Below are positions 1 to 8,299 of a DNA stretch of 42,883 nt, in pieces. Position numbers and translations under genes: made by a program. Numbering within the stretch: the stretch's first letter is position 1; every line of letters begins with the position of its first letter. The notes beneath the pieces were generated by a model that saw only the letters and a list, made by a program, of their open reading frames with translations, searched no databases and had not been told where the DNA came from. This stretch comes from Candidatus Binatia bacterium (GTDB lineage: Bacteria; Desulfobacterota; Binatia; UBA9968; JAJDTQ01), in NCBI GenBank assembly GCA_022823055.1, contig JAJDXX010000011.1:1-42883 (forward strand), written 5' to 3'.

Positions 1-126
1 CGCCTGGATTCCCGCCCCCGATCGGGGTCGAGGGTAAACTTGCGCGGGAATGACTCATTGGGGTGTAGCGGAATTCCGTAACTACCAAAAATCATTGAAC
101 AAGATTTTATTTTGATATCAATGACG
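1..126 (+). repeat. Partial copy (R1) of the window's palindromic repeat family, right half plus tail
   Basis: The copy starts outside the window. What is present is the right hairpin arm (CTGGATTCCCGC ... GCGGGAATGA), whose loop carries an extra CCCCGATCGGGG palindrome, then the conserved tail that begins GGGGTGTAGCGG, passes through CATTGAAC and ends TATCAATGACG. The same tail ends the copies at 3544-3802, 12177-12421 and 36097-36374, always in this orientation. It lies 17 nt beyond the stop codon of the minus-strand gene ending at 143. It could act as a 3' structural element; no protein is encoded here. Confidence 0.8.
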
Positions 127-142
127 GAGGGGATGCCCCATA

Positions 143-1405
143 TCAGTCCAATCGCTGTAATATTCGGACAGGCTGCCAGGAAACCCTCTTCGCTATCGCC
201 TCGATGGAGCAGGCGAGGGGCTCGGGCGGCTCGACGGCCCGCAGGGCGGCATCGACGTCCTTGAGGCCGTGGCCCGTGGACAGGACGACGACTCGCTCCG
301 CGGACGAGACGTCGCCGCGATCGACGAGCTTCACGAGGGCCGCCACCGCCGCGGCCGCGGCCGGCTCCGCGAAGAGTCCGGCGGTCCTGCCCAACAGCGG
401 CATCGCTTCCAGGATCTCGCCGTCCGACACGGTTACCGCGGTCCCGCCGGAAGCGCGGAGGTCCTGCACCGCCATGACCCCGTTGCGTGGCAACGCCACG
501 CTGATGCTGTCGGCCAGGGTGTCTTCGGTCACGGGGCGAACGGTCCCGTCGCCGTCGAAGGCCTGCTTGATGGCCTGGGAGCCCTCGGCCTGGGCCGCCA
601 CCAGCCGCGGCAGGCGCGGGATCCACCCCAGCCGGTGAAGATCCGTGAATCCTTTCCAGACCCCGCTCAGGATGCAGCCGTCTCCGGTGGCGACGATGAC
701 GGTGTCGGGCGGCTCCCAGCCGAGCTGCTCGGCGATCTCCAGCGCCACCGTCTTCTTCCCCTCCACGGTGTAGGGGTTGTAGCCGGTGTTGCGGTTGTAC
801 CACCCGAAGCGGTCGGCCGCCTCGACGCAGAGGCTGAATGCTTCGGAATAACTGCCGCGGATAGAAAGAACGTCGGCGCCGAAGATCAGGAGTTGCGCCA
901 CCTTGGCCCGGGGCGCCGTCTCGGGCACGAAGATGTGACAGGGCAGTCCCAGCGCCGCGGCAAGGCACGCCAGCGACGCCCCCGCGTTGCCGGTGGAGGC
1001 GGCGGCGAACTCCCGGCGGCCCAACTCCTGCCCCTTGAGCAGCACCACGGAGCTGGCGCGGTCCTTGAGGGAAGCGGAAGGGTTGGCGGTATCGTCCTTG
1101 ATCCAGAGGCGTTCCAGGCCCAGGGCTCTTCTCAAACCGGGGGCCGGGTAAAGCGGGGTCGCTCCCACCGCCAGCGGAAACTCCACCGCGTCCGCCGCCA
1201 GCGGCAACAGCGGAAGGTAGCGCCAGTGATCCCGGAAAGGCGCCGCGGCCAAGCCGTCGCGGCTCGCCGACGCGTTGATGCGGTCATAGTCATAGGAGAC
1301 CCGCAGGGTGCCCAACTCGCCGCATTCGGGGCAACTGTACCGGATGGAATCTTCCCGGTAGGCGGCGCCGCACAGGACGCAGGTCATGCTTTCCGGAAGA
1401 GGCAT
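143..1405 (-). CDS. Threonine synthase-like PLP-dependent enzyme
   Basis: A 420-residue fold-type II PLP enzyme, most like threonine synthase, which converts O-phosphohomoserine to threonine in the cytoplasm. An N-terminal zinc-ribbon-like segment has Cys9, Cys12, Cys25 and Cys28, common in the shorter ThrC proteins of archaea and many bacteria. The PLP-binding lysine is Lys114 in NPSASLKDRAS, followed by STGNAGAS (phosphate/substrate loop) and a late STGHG motif. A second Met (MTCVLCG) six residues in is an alternative start. A second PLP enzyme of the same fold lies upstream in the same direction, separated by an inverted repeat. No homoserine kinase or dehydrogenase is nearby, so the substrate is inferred from family only; threonine dehydratase-like relatives are the alternative. 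Confidence 0.85.
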   Translation of the reverse strand: MPLPESMTCVLCGAAYREDSIRYSCPECGELGTLRVSYDYDRINASASRDGLAAAPFRDHWRYLPLLPLAADAVEFPLAVGATPLYPAPGLRRALGLERLWIKDDTANPSASLKDRASSVVLLKGQELGRREFAAASTGNAGASLACLAAALGLPCHIFVPETAPRAKVAQLLIFGADVLSIRGSYSEAFSLCVEAADRFGWYNRNTGYNPYTVEGKKTVALEIAEQLGWEPPDTVIVATGDGCILSGVWKGFTDLHRLGWIPRLPRLVAAQAEGSQAIKQAFDGDGTVRPVTEDTLADSISVALPRNGVMAVQDLRASGGTAVTVSDGEILEAMPLLGRTAGLFAEPAAAAAVAALVKLVDRGDVSSAERVVVLSTGHGLKDVDAALRAVEPPEPLACSIEAIAKRVSWQPVRILQRLD

Positions 1406-1412
1406 CGTCAGT

Positions 1413-1547
1413 GTCCTGTCCGAACGGCGTCCTCCAACTTCGCTTCGCTACGCTCAGAACGAACGGGGTAACGCGTCCACAAGCATTCGTACCGAGCGAA
1501 GCGGAAGTCAGCGAAGCAGAGGCGAAGAACGCCGTTCTGGACAACAG
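1413..1547. repeat. About 135-bp imperfect inverted repeat (MITE-like)
   Basis: The ends are complementary: the left end has GAACGGCGT preceded by CTGTCC, and the right end has ACGCCGTTC followed by TGGACAACAG. Inside, both arms carry CTTCGCTTCGC-type and GAGCGAAGCGGAAG-type motifs in opposite orientation. It fills the gap between two PLP-enzyme genes, and the short reading frames across it are by-products. It is unrelated to the ATTCCCGC family that dominates the rest of the window. Confidence 0.65.
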
Positions 1548-1553
1548 AGTTCA

Positions 1554-2588
1554 CTACCGAACGATGTGGAGGTTCCGGCGCGCCAGGTTGGCGCGGTCTT
1601 CCTCGCGGATGGGATGCTCGCGGTCGGGAATATCCACGCCCTCGTCCTTGCCGAACAGCGGCGTGGAGAAGTAGCGCATGCCGGTGTCGTTGATCATGGT
1701 CACGATCATCTTCGTGGACGGGAGCGCCGCCGACAGCTTGTTGGCCGCGGCCACGTTGCAGCCGGACGAGATGCCGCACAGCACGCCCTCTTCCCGGGCC
1801 AAGCGCCGGGCCATGGCGATGGAGTCCTCGGAGGAGACCGTCACCACGCCGTCCACGTAGTCGAGGTCCAGGTTCTCCGGGATGAAGCCGTCGCCGATGC
1901 CCTCGATGGCGTGAGGTCCCCAGGTGCCGCCGGACAGGATCGGACACTCCTCCGGTTCCACGGCGTAGATCTTCGCGTCCGGGTTCTGCTCCTTCAGGTA
2001 CTTGCCGACCCCGGACACCGTACCGCCGCTACCCTGGGAAGCCACGAACACGTCCACCGCGCCGCCGGTCTGGTGCCAGATCTCCGGCCCGGTGGTTTCG
2101 TAGTGGGCGGCGATGTTGTCGCGGTTGGAGAACTGGCCGGGCTCCCAGTAGCGCCCGGGCTCGGCGCGCTTGAGCTCCTCCACCTTCTCCAGGCACAGGT
2201 CCACGTCGCTCTCCGCCCCGGGCGTCAACACCAGTTCCGCGCCGTAGGCGCGCATGGAGGCCTTGCGCTCCTCGCTCATGCCCTCGGGCATCACCACCAC
2301 CACCGGATAGCCGCACACCGCGCCGATCATCGAGGTGGCGATGCCGGTGCTGCCGGTGGAGGCCTCCAGGATGGTCATGCCGGGCTTGAGGTCGCCGCGT
2401 TCCTCCGCGCTCCGCACCATGCGCCGCAGGATCCGGTCCTTGAGGCTTGAGGACGGGTTCATGAACTCCAGCTTGCCGCACAGGGTCTGCGGCCCGGCGG
2501 CCACCTTGCGCAGGCGCAGCAACGGCGTCAGCCCCGCCGCCTCGGTGATGTCCTCCGCGATCCGTCCCCGGGATGCCCAGTCCGTCAT
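1554..2588 (-). CDS. Cysteine synthase / cystathionine beta-synthase family PLP enzyme
   Basis: A 344-residue fold-type II PLP enzyme of the CysK/CysM/CBS family, expected to catalyse beta-replacement on O-acetylserine or a related substrate. Lys50 in NPSSSLKDR is the Schiff-base lysine; EASTGSTGIATS and GSGGTVSGVGKYL are the substrate and PLP-phosphate loops. It is about 30 residues longer than typical CysK, mostly in a C-terminal extension. It lies in the same direction as, and 35 nt downstream of, the DUF6282-like gene, and upstream of the threonine-synthase-like gene, so the three may be co-transcribed. Whether the physiological product is cysteine, or something made by a diverged relative, cannot be decided from sequence. 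Confidence 0.85.
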   Translation of the reverse strand: MTDWASRGRIAEDITEAAGLTPLLRLRKVAAGPQTLCGKLEFMNPSSSLKDRILRRMVRSAEERGDLKPGMTILEASTGSTGIATSMIGAVCGYPVVVVMPEGMSEERKASMRAYGAELVLTPGAESDVDLCLEKVEELKRAEPGRYWEPGQFSNRDNIAAHYETTGPEIWHQTGGAVDVFVASQGSGGTVSGVGKYLKEQNPDAKIYAVEPEECPILSGGTWGPHAIEGIGDGFIPENLDLDYVDGVVTVSSEDSIAMARRLAREEGVLCGISSGCNVAAANKLSAALPSTKMIVTMINDTGMRYFSTPLFGKDEGVDIPDREHPIREEDRANLARRNLHIVR

Positions 2589-2622
2589 GACTTTCCTTTC
2601 CCGCCGCCTGTGTCCGCCGTCG

Positions 2623-3495
2623 TCAGATGCCGAGCATCGCCCGCGGGTTGTCGATGATGAGCTTCTCCACGTTCCGGGGCGACACTCCCTTTTCGTACAG
2701 GCCCTGGGCGTAGAGCCACAGCGCCTCCGGCGGCAGTGGGTTGTGGGACTGGCCGGTGTCGCTCATGACCACGCAGTTGTCGAAGCCCATGGAGTCCATG
2801 ATGCCCTTGGTGAACTCCAGGTTCACGTACGCCCACATGGGCGAGATGGTGCAGTAGCCGAACTCGCCGAGAGCGCCGTAGCGCATCATCTGCTTGAGGA
2901 AGTCGAGGTTCATGCCCGCGGGCACACGGAAGTAGGGATGGGTGATGAGTATCTTCTTGACGCCGCGCTCATGGGCCGCCTTCACGAGGAGTTCGATCTC
3001 CCCGAGTGAAAGGTGCGCGGTGCCGAGGATGGCGTCGTACTTGGCGATGAGCTCCAGCACCACCAAGGCTTCCTCCACCACCTTGCCGTCCTTGACCGCG
3101 GAGATGGGCTCGCCCCACACGAAGTCCGCGCCGCTGGTCTGGGTGTCGTAGCTGCCGCGGGCGCCGTGGACGTCGACGTGATGGGCGGCGTCGATGGTGG
3201 GCATCCAGATCTCTTTGGCGCCGAGCCGCAGCCCCACCTCGGCCGCGGCCGGGTTGATGCCGCCGACAAACTGGTTCATGACCACGCCGCCGAACACCTT
3301 GATGTCCGGGAACTCCTGCTGGATGAGATAGGCGCGGCTCACCGTGCTCTCGTGATGGCACTTGAGAACGATGGCCGCCATGCCCGCGTCCGAGGCGGCC
3401 TTGACGGCTTCACGGTCGTCCACCCTCCGCTGGAACACGCAGGGATACGAGTGCACGTGCAAGTCCACGGCGCCGTCGAGCTTCATGAATTCCAT
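2623..3495 (-). CDS. DUF6282-like metal-dependent hydrolase
   Basis: A 290-residue TIM-barrel hydrolase of amidohydrolase type. The N-terminus has DLHVHSYP (His13, His15, a metal-binding HxH pair), followed by LKCHHE near residue 45, an ITHPYF histidine near 195 and a late SDTGQ aspartate, the usual order of metal ligands in this fold. I place it with the DUF6282 family, whose substrates are not established to my knowledge. No signal peptide is present, so it should be cytoplasmic. It is the first gene of the minus-strand run ending at 143; a 339-nt repeat-filled gap separates it from the next gene upstream. Confidence 0.75.
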   Translation of the reverse strand: MEFMKLDGAVDLHVHSYPCVFQRRVDDREAVKAASDAGMAAIVLKCHHESTVSRAYLIQQEFPDIKVFGGVVMNQFVGGINPAAAEVGLRLGAKEIWMPTIDAAHHVDVHGARGSYDTQTSGADFVWGEPISAVKDGKVVEEALVVLELIAKYDAILGTAHLSLGEIELLVKAAHERGVKKILITHPYFRVPAGMNLDFLKQMMRYGALGEFGYCTISPMWAYVNLEFTKGIMDSMGFDNCVVMSDTGQSHNPLPPEALWLYAQGLYEKGVSPRNVEKLIIDNPRAMLGI

Positions 3496-3543
3496 GTCAT
3501 TCCTCCTCGGCTATCCCCTCGGAATGGCAAGCCCACTCCAAAT

Positions 3544-3802
3544 CGTCGTTCCCGTTTTCGCGGGAATCACCCATGTCGGCTTGCAGCCGACACAAAGGGG
3601 GATGAAAATGGGGCGCCGGCCCCCCCCCCAATGAGTCATTCCCGCGGAAGCGGGAATCTAGGCGGGGTGGGCCGGGCGATGAGGCCGCCACACCCCCCAC
3701 CCCTGGATTCCCGCTTCCGCGGGAAATGACTCATTGGGGTGTAGCAGGATTCCGTAACTACCAGAAATCACTGAACAAGATTCTATTTTCATATCAATGA
3801 CG
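3544..3802 (+). repeat. Repeat-family copy R2 with internal TGTCGGCT hairpin module
   Basis: This 259-bp copy fills most of the gene-free stretch 3496-3834. In order: a decayed hairpin arm (GTTCCCG ... CGGGAAT), a perfect 8-bp hairpin TGTCGGCT-TGC-AGCCGACA at 3574-3592, a linker with a C-run, a standard arm ATTCCCGC-GGAA-GCGGGAAT, the mirror arm near 3706-3727, and the conserved AT-rich tail ending at 3802. The tail ends 32 nt from the stop codon of the minus-strand gene at 3835. The first half of this copy reappears as its reverse complement at 38966-39119. Confidence 0.85.
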
Positions 3803-3834
3803 GCCTTCGCGACTACTCAACTCCACGAAACCAA

Positions 3835-4524
3835 TCATCCCATCCCCACCAACTCCACGTCCAACTCCCGGCCCACCGCCTCGAGGGCCGCCTGGTTGCT
3901 GGTGACGATGGGCAGGTCATACGCCGTCTTGAGTTTCGGCAGCGTCGCCACCGCCTGGAAGTTGGTGCAGGAGATGAACAGTGCGTCTACAGCCGGGGCC
4001 GCGCCGAGCTTCTCCCGGGCGAAGGCCAGGATCTCCGGCGGCTCCACCAGCGCCAGGTTGAAGTTGACGCTGATGCCCATGCCGTGGATCGACGCCACCT
4101 CGATGCCGTCGTCTTCCACGCTGGCCTTGATGCGCACGTTGAGGTCCTCGATGTAGGGCGTGATCACCGCTACCCGCCGCACCTCTAGCCCCATGAGCTT
4201 GCGCCGCACCGACTCGATGACGCTGACGGTCGGCTTGCCGGTGACCTCCGAAATGCGCCGGCACAGCTCGGCGTCGTAGGCATTGCCCCGGAGCGCCCCG
4301 GCGCTGGTGCAGCCGAAGACCACCACGTCCGGCTTGGCCGTGGCCACGTCGCCGGCGGTGGGCAGGCAGTGATCGTCGAGCATCTCTTCCTCGCCCTTCA
4401 CGGTGGTGGCCTCCATGTACATCCGTCCCGGATGCACCGTGGCCGATGCCGGCAGGTGGCGGTAGAAGTCCACCTCCATGACCGTGTTGGAAGAGGGGAT
4501 GAGCAGTCCTACCCGTTGCGCCAA
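3835..4524 (-). CDS. Maleate cis-trans isomerase / Asp-Glu racemase superfamily enzyme
   Basis: A 229-residue protein of the Asp/Glu racemase fold, closest by motif to maleate isomerase (maleate to fumarate). PSSNT occurs at residues 10-14, and both catalytic cysteines are present: Cys72 (VFGCTSAG) and Cys186 (FISCTNF). Arylmalonate decarboxylases lack the first, so isomerase or racemase chemistry is favoured. The start is TTG: AAGGAG lies 7 nt upstream and the protein then opens MAQRVGLLIPSSN; the long in-frame extension further upstream overlaps another gene and is discarded. It is the last gene of the eight-gene operon, 32 nt after the molybdenum subunit M. Maleate is a ring-cleavage intermediate in aerobic nicotinate breakdown, which fits its neighbours. 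Confidence 0.82.
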   Translation of the reverse strand: MAQRVGLLIPSSNTVMEVDFYRHLPASATVHPGRMYMEATTVKGEEEMLDDHCLPTAGDVATAKPDVVVFGCTSAGALRGNAYDAELCRRISEVTGKPTVSVIESVRRKLMGLEVRRVAVITPYIEDLNVRIKASVEDDGIEVASIHGMGISVNFNLALVEPPEILAFAREKLGAAPAVDALFISCTNFQAVATLPKLKTAYDLPIVTSNQAALEAVGRELDVELVGMG

Positions 4525-4556
4525 TGTGCCGTCTCCTTGTCCCGCCTGTCCGCCTG

Positions 4557-5576
4557 TCAGTCTTCCTCGAACTCGCCCCGGATCCGTGCCTCCTGGATGG
4601 CGAAGAATACCCGCTCGGGCGTGATGGGGGTTTCGGTGATGCGGATGCCGATGGCGTCGTGGATGGCGTTCAGGATCGCCGGCGTGGTGGGGATGGTGGC
4701 CGGCTCGGCCACGCCCTTGGCGCCGAACGGCCCCCGAGGGTCGGGCACCTCGACGATCTCGCACTCTATGTCGGGAACGTCCATGGCGGTGGGCACGAGG
4801 TAGAATGCCAGCGAGTTCGTGCGCGGGATGCCGCCCTCCAGGATGTGCTGCTCGTAGAGGCCGTAGCCCAGCCCCATGGTGGCGCCGCCTTCGATCTGCC
4901 CTTCCACCGCCACCGGGTTGATGGCCTTTCCCGCGTCGGTGGCCGACACCAGCTTGGTCAGGCGAACACGCCCGGTCTCGGTGTCCACCTCCACCTCCGC
5001 CAGTTGGGTCGCCCAGCCGTAGGTCGCGTAGGCGTCCCCCTGGGAGGTCTCCGGGTCCACGTCCGCGGTGGTGTTGTCGTGCCAGCCCCAGGCGGCCGCG
5101 CGCCGGCCGTGGAAGTGGAGCTGGTGTGCCACCTTGCCCACGGACACCATCTCGTGGCCCGATTCGATCTCGCATACCTGCCCGCGCCGCACCGCGAGGT
5201 TCTCCTTCGGGCACTCCAGCATGCGCGACGCCATGTCGAGGATCTGCTCACGCAGCTCCGCCGCGGCGTTCTGCACCGCCACCCCCTGGACGAAGGTGGC
5301 CCGGCTGCCGGACGTGGGGCCGGCGTCGGGCGTGCTGCCGGTGTCCGCCGCCACGACGCGGATCTGGTCGGGCTCGATGCCCAGCTCTTCCGCGGCCACC
5401 TGCGTAACCACGGTCATGACCCCCTGGCCCATGTCGCATGCGCCCGAGTACACCGTGGTGGTGCCGTCCTCGGCCATCTCGATCTCGGCGGAGCCGATGT
5501 CGGCCCGGCTGAAGCCGTAGCCGATGCCGTAGTACATGGAGCCGATGCCCAAGCCTTTTCTGATTGCCATGGCCAA
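4557..5576 (-). CDS. Molybdenum hydroxylase, C-terminal molybdopterin subunit (NdhM-like)
   Basis: A 339-residue protein equal to the second half of a xanthine-dehydrogenase-family molybdopterin subunit. It opens with GLGIGSMYYGIG, the point where full-length relatives begin the second Mo-cofactor domain, has GACDMGQG (cofactor contact), and ends with GAKGVAEPAT, where family members carry the catalytic glutamate. It follows the first-half gene, whose TAG ends one base before TTG-GCC-ATG; the start is that TTG or the ATG at 5570. The size matches NdhM (about 330 residues) of Eubacterium barkeri nicotinate dehydrogenase. A frameshifted single gene is the alternative, but the break falls exactly on a domain boundary. 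It must assemble with the first half to form the active site. Confidence 0.85.
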   Translation of the reverse strand: MAMAIRKGLGIGSMYYGIGYGFSRADIGSAEIEMAEDGTTTVYSGACDMGQGVMTVVTQVAAEELGIEPDQIRVVAADTGSTPDAGPTSGSRATFVQGVAVQNAAAELREQILDMASRMLECPKENLAVRRGQVCEIESGHEMVSVGKVAHQLHFHGRRAAAWGWHDNTTADVDPETSQGDAYATYGWATQLAEVEVDTETGRVRLTKLVSATDAGKAINPVAVEGQIEGGATMGLGYGLYEQHILEGGIPRTNSLAFYLVPTAMDVPDIECEIVEVPDPRGPFGAKGVAEPATIPTTPAILNAIHDAIGIRITETPITPERVFFAIQEARIRGEFEED

Positions 5577-5577
5577 C

Positions 5578-6912
5578 CTACGAGTCGGACGACGCGGCCT
5601 CGGGCCGGTTGAAGCGCAGCTCTCGCGCGCTCATGTAGTCCTTGATCCGCTGCAGCGTCGCCTCGATGCCGCAGCCCTCGTTCATCAACTGTCCGGTGGA
5701 GGAGGCGAGCCCGGGCTTGAGGCAGTTCTTCAGGCGGAACTCCAGCGGCGACATGCCCAGCTTGTGGGCCAACTGGTCCATCTGGGACTCGTGCGCCACC
5801 GCCGCCTGCATCACCCCGAAGCCGCGCATGGCCCCGGAGGTGAGGTTGTTGGTGTAGAGCGTGTAGGTATCCACGCGGATGTTGGGCACGTCGTAAGGGC
5901 CGGTGGCGTGGATGCCCGCCTTCTTGATGACGTACGCGCCCAGGGAAACTCCCGCGCCGGTGTCGCCGTATATGTCGCCGTCGAGAAACGTGAGCCTGCC
6001 GTCGGCGCTGGCGCCGGTGCGGAAGTTCATGGCCATGGGATGGCGCTTGGTGTTGGCGACGAGCGACTCCTCGCGGGTGTAGACCAGGCGCACCGGGCGG
6101 CGCGTCTTGAGCGCCAGCAGCCCCACGTGGATCTCGGCGGTGATGTCGTCCTTGCGCCCGAAGCCGCCGCCGATGGGCGCCTGTATCACGCGCACCTTGT
6201 TCATGGGCAGGCCCAGCGCGGGCGCGATCTGCCGGCGGTCGCGGTACGGGTACTGGGTCCCCACCAGGATGTTGAGCACGCCCGACGGATCGACGTAGGC
6301 CAGTCCCGCTTCGGGCTCCATCGGGACATGGTCCATCCGGTGCGTGTGGTAGGCGTTCTCCACGATCACCGCGGACTCCCGGACGCCCTTGTCCAGGTCG
6401 CCCTTGCGCACCGTCGTGTGCTGGAAGACGTTGCCGCCTTCGTGGATCTTGGGCGCATCGGGGTCCAGCGCGTCCGCGTAGGTGAGGATCGGCCGCAGGT
6501 GCTCTATGTGCACCTTGATTTTCGACGCCGCCTCTTCCGCCGCCTCCTCGTCCTCGGCCGCCACCAGCGCCACGGCGTCTCCCACCGACCGCACCTTTTC
6601 TTCCGCCAGCGCGCACTGGTCCGGCACCGCCAGTCCGAAGCGGTTGCTGCCCGGCACGTCCTTGGAGGTGAGCACGGCATGGACCCCGGGAACCCGCGCG
6701 GCCTCCTCGGTCTCGATGCGCTTGATCACCGCGTGCGGCGTGTCGGCCCACAGGATCTTGCCGTGGAGCATGCCCGGCACCACCATGTCGCCCACGTACT
6801 CGGTGGCGCCAAGCGCCTTTTCAAGGGCGTCGGGCTTGGTGACGTTCTTGCCGATCCAGTGATACGGAGCCTGGGTCTCTTCCGCGGTCTCCGTGGAGGG
6901 GTCTTCGCTCAT
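5578..6912 (-). CDS. Molybdenum hydroxylase, N-terminal molybdopterin subunit (NdhL-like)
   Basis: A 444-residue protein holding the a/b-hammerhead domain (about residues 25-140) and the first Mo-cofactor domain of a xanthine-dehydrogenase-type enzyme. It shows GGGFGRKDD (pterin-binding glycine loop) and GAMRGFGVMQ, the arginine-containing active-site loop of the xanthine dehydrogenase branch rather than the CO dehydrogenase AYRCSFR loop. It ends at PEAASSDS, before the second Mo domain, which is the next gene. The ATG at 6912 is chosen because GGAGGT lies 8 nt upstream and the ATGA overlaps the stop of the Fe-S gene; the in-frame extension upstream is a shadow. E. barkeri NdhL has a similar length (about 425 residues). 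Confidence 0.88.
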   Translation of the reverse strand: MSEDPSTETAEETQAPYHWIGKNVTKPDALEKALGATEYVGDMVVPGMLHGKILWADTPHAVIKRIETEEAARVPGVHAVLTSKDVPGSNRFGLAVPDQCALAEEKVRSVGDAVALVAAEDEEAAEEAASKIKVHIEHLRPILTYADALDPDAPKIHEGGNVFQHTTVRKGDLDKGVRESAVIVENAYHTHRMDHVPMEPEAGLAYVDPSGVLNILVGTQYPYRDRRQIAPALGLPMNKVRVIQAPIGGGFGRKDDITAEIHVGLLALKTRRPVRLVYTREESLVANTKRHPMAMNFRTGASADGRLTFLDGDIYGDTGAGVSLGAYVIKKAGIHATGPYDVPNIRVDTYTLYTNNLTSGAMRGFGVMQAAVAHESQMDQLAHKLGMSPLEFRLKNCLKPGLASSTGQLMNEGCGIEATLQRIKDYMSARELRFNRPEAASSDS

Positions 6913-7406
6913 GACGCAGCACCTCCATTCCCTGACTGTTCCTTCATTTCGAGGGCCGCCGCCCGCACGGCCTTGACGATCTTGCCGTATCCCGTGCAGC
7001 GGCAGATGTTGCCGGAGATGGCGAAACGGATCTCCTCGTCGGTGGGGTCCGGGTTGTCCCGCAGCAAGGCATACGCGCTCATGATCATACCGGGGGTGCA
7101 GTAGCCGCACTGCACGCCCCCCTGCTCCACCATCTGGCGCTGGATCGGGTGCGGAACGCCTTCCTCGGCCAGCGCCTCGATGGTGACGACGTCCCGGTCC
7201 GCCGCGTCCGGCACGAGCACCAGGCAGGAAACCACCGGCCGGCCGTCCAGCAGCACCGTGCACGAGCCGCACTCGGCCTCGTTGCAACCCTTCTTGCTGC
7301 CGGTGAGCCGAAGGCGTTCGCGCAGCACGTCCAGCAGAGACTCATGGGCGCCGGCTTCCGCTTCCAGGTCCCGGCCGTTCACCCGGAGAACATACCGCTG
7401 TTTCAT
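6909..7406 (-). CDS. Molybdenum hydroxylase, 2Fe-2S subunit (NdhS/CoxS-like)
   Basis: A 165-residue electron-transfer subunit with two [2Fe-2S] domains. The plant-ferredoxin-like domain has GCNEAECGSCTVLLDG and a later SCLV cysteine; the four-helix domain has CGYCTPGMIMSAYAL and NICRCTGYGKI. It carries electrons from the molybdenum centre to the FAD subunit. The start at 7406 gives MKQRYVLRVNG and an ATGA overlap with the upstream FAD gene, and its own stop overlaps the next start in the same way, so F, S and L are translationally coupled. The long in-frame extension to 8255 is a shadow of the FAD gene. Confidence 0.92.
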   Translation of the reverse strand: MKQRYVLRVNGRDLEAEAGAHESLLDVLRERLRLTGSKKGCNEAECGSCTVLLDGRPVVSCLVLVPDAADRDVVTIEALAEEGVPHPIQRQMVEQGGVQCGYCTPGMIMSAYALLRDNPDPTDEEIRFAISGNICRCTGYGKIVKAVRAAALEMKEQSGNGGAAS

Positions 7407-8296
7407 GGCGTCTCCGTCCCGCCGTCGCCGCGCGCCCTCTCCACCGCCCGGCGCAGCACCCGCACGACGAGGATGCGCACCAGCTCCTTTCGGTACGCCG
7501 CCGTACCGCGGATGTCGTCGATGGGGTTGCACTGTTCCATGGCCGCGGCGCCGGCCTGCTGGAGCACCTCCGGCGTGGGCTCCTTCTCCCGCACCAGATC
7601 CTCGGCGCGGAGAGCGCGGATGGGCGTGGGCGCCACCGCCCCGAGGGCGATGCGCACGGCCTCGATGTGATCGCGGTCCGGGTCGAGGGTTACCCTGGCC
7701 GCCGCGCTGGCTATGGCGATGTCCATGGCCGAGCGCGGCGTGAAGCGCTCGAAGGCGTCGCCGGTGTGCGGCGCCGGCTCGGGCACGTCCACCGACAGCA
7801 GCAGCCCGGCGTTCCCCAGCACCGAGGCCCCCGGTCCCGCGAAGAAGTCCTCCACCGGCACGCTTTCCTGTCCGCCGTCGTCGTTGCGGAAGCTCGCCGT
7901 CGCCCCCAGCACCATCAGCGGCGGCGCCGTGTCGGCCGACGGCGAGGCGTTGCACAGGTTGCCGCCCACGCTCGCGATGTTTCTCAACTGCAACGATCCC
8001 ACCACTCGAATCGCCTCGAACAACGAGGGATAGCCGCCCGCCACGGCCGCCGCGGTCTCCAGGTCGCGCATGGGCGTGCACGCGCCGATGTGCAGGCCGC
8101 CGTCGCGCGCGCAACTCCAGTCGGCGAGACCGGGTATGCGCTTGAGGTTCACCAGCCCCTGGCATTGTGCCGCCCGGCGGCGCAACTGTATGACGATATC
8201 GGTGCCTCCGGCAAGGGGCTTGCGCGCCCCCGCTCCCTCGCGCAGGAGGCCGCACGCTTCGTCCAGCGACGTCGGCTCGAAGTAGTCAAAACGCAT
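7403..8296 (-). CDS. Molybdenum hydroxylase, FAD-binding subunit (NdhF/CoxM-like)
   Basis: A 297-residue FAD-binding subunit of the PCMH/CoxM type. AGGTD (about residues 29-33) and SVGGNLCNASPSADTAPPL (about residues 114-132) are the two characteristic FAD-contact loops, and a CO-dehydrogenase flavoprotein C-terminal domain follows. It passes electrons from the Fe-S subunit to an unidentified acceptor. It starts 3 nt after the stop of the LLM oxidoreductase and overlaps the Fe-S gene by 4 nt. The order F-S-L-M is that of the E. barkeri nicotinate dehydrogenase genes. No molybdenum-cofactor maturation factor (XdhC, MobA-like) is in the window. Confidence 0.92.
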   Translation of the reverse strand: MRFDYFEPTSLDEACGLLREGAGARKPLAGGTDIVIQLRRRAAQCQGLVNLKRIPGLADWSCARDGGLHIGACTPMRDLETAAAVAGGYPSLFEAIRVVGSLQLRNIASVGGNLCNASPSADTAPPLMVLGATASFRNDDGGQESVPVEDFFAGPGASVLGNAGLLLSVDVPEPAPHTGDAFERFTPRSAMDIAIASAAARVTLDPDRDHIEAVRIALGAVAPTPIRALRAEDLVREKEPTPEVLQQAGAAAMEQCNPIDDIRGTAAYRKELVRILVVRVLRRAVERARGDGGTETP

Positions 8297-8299
8297 GGA

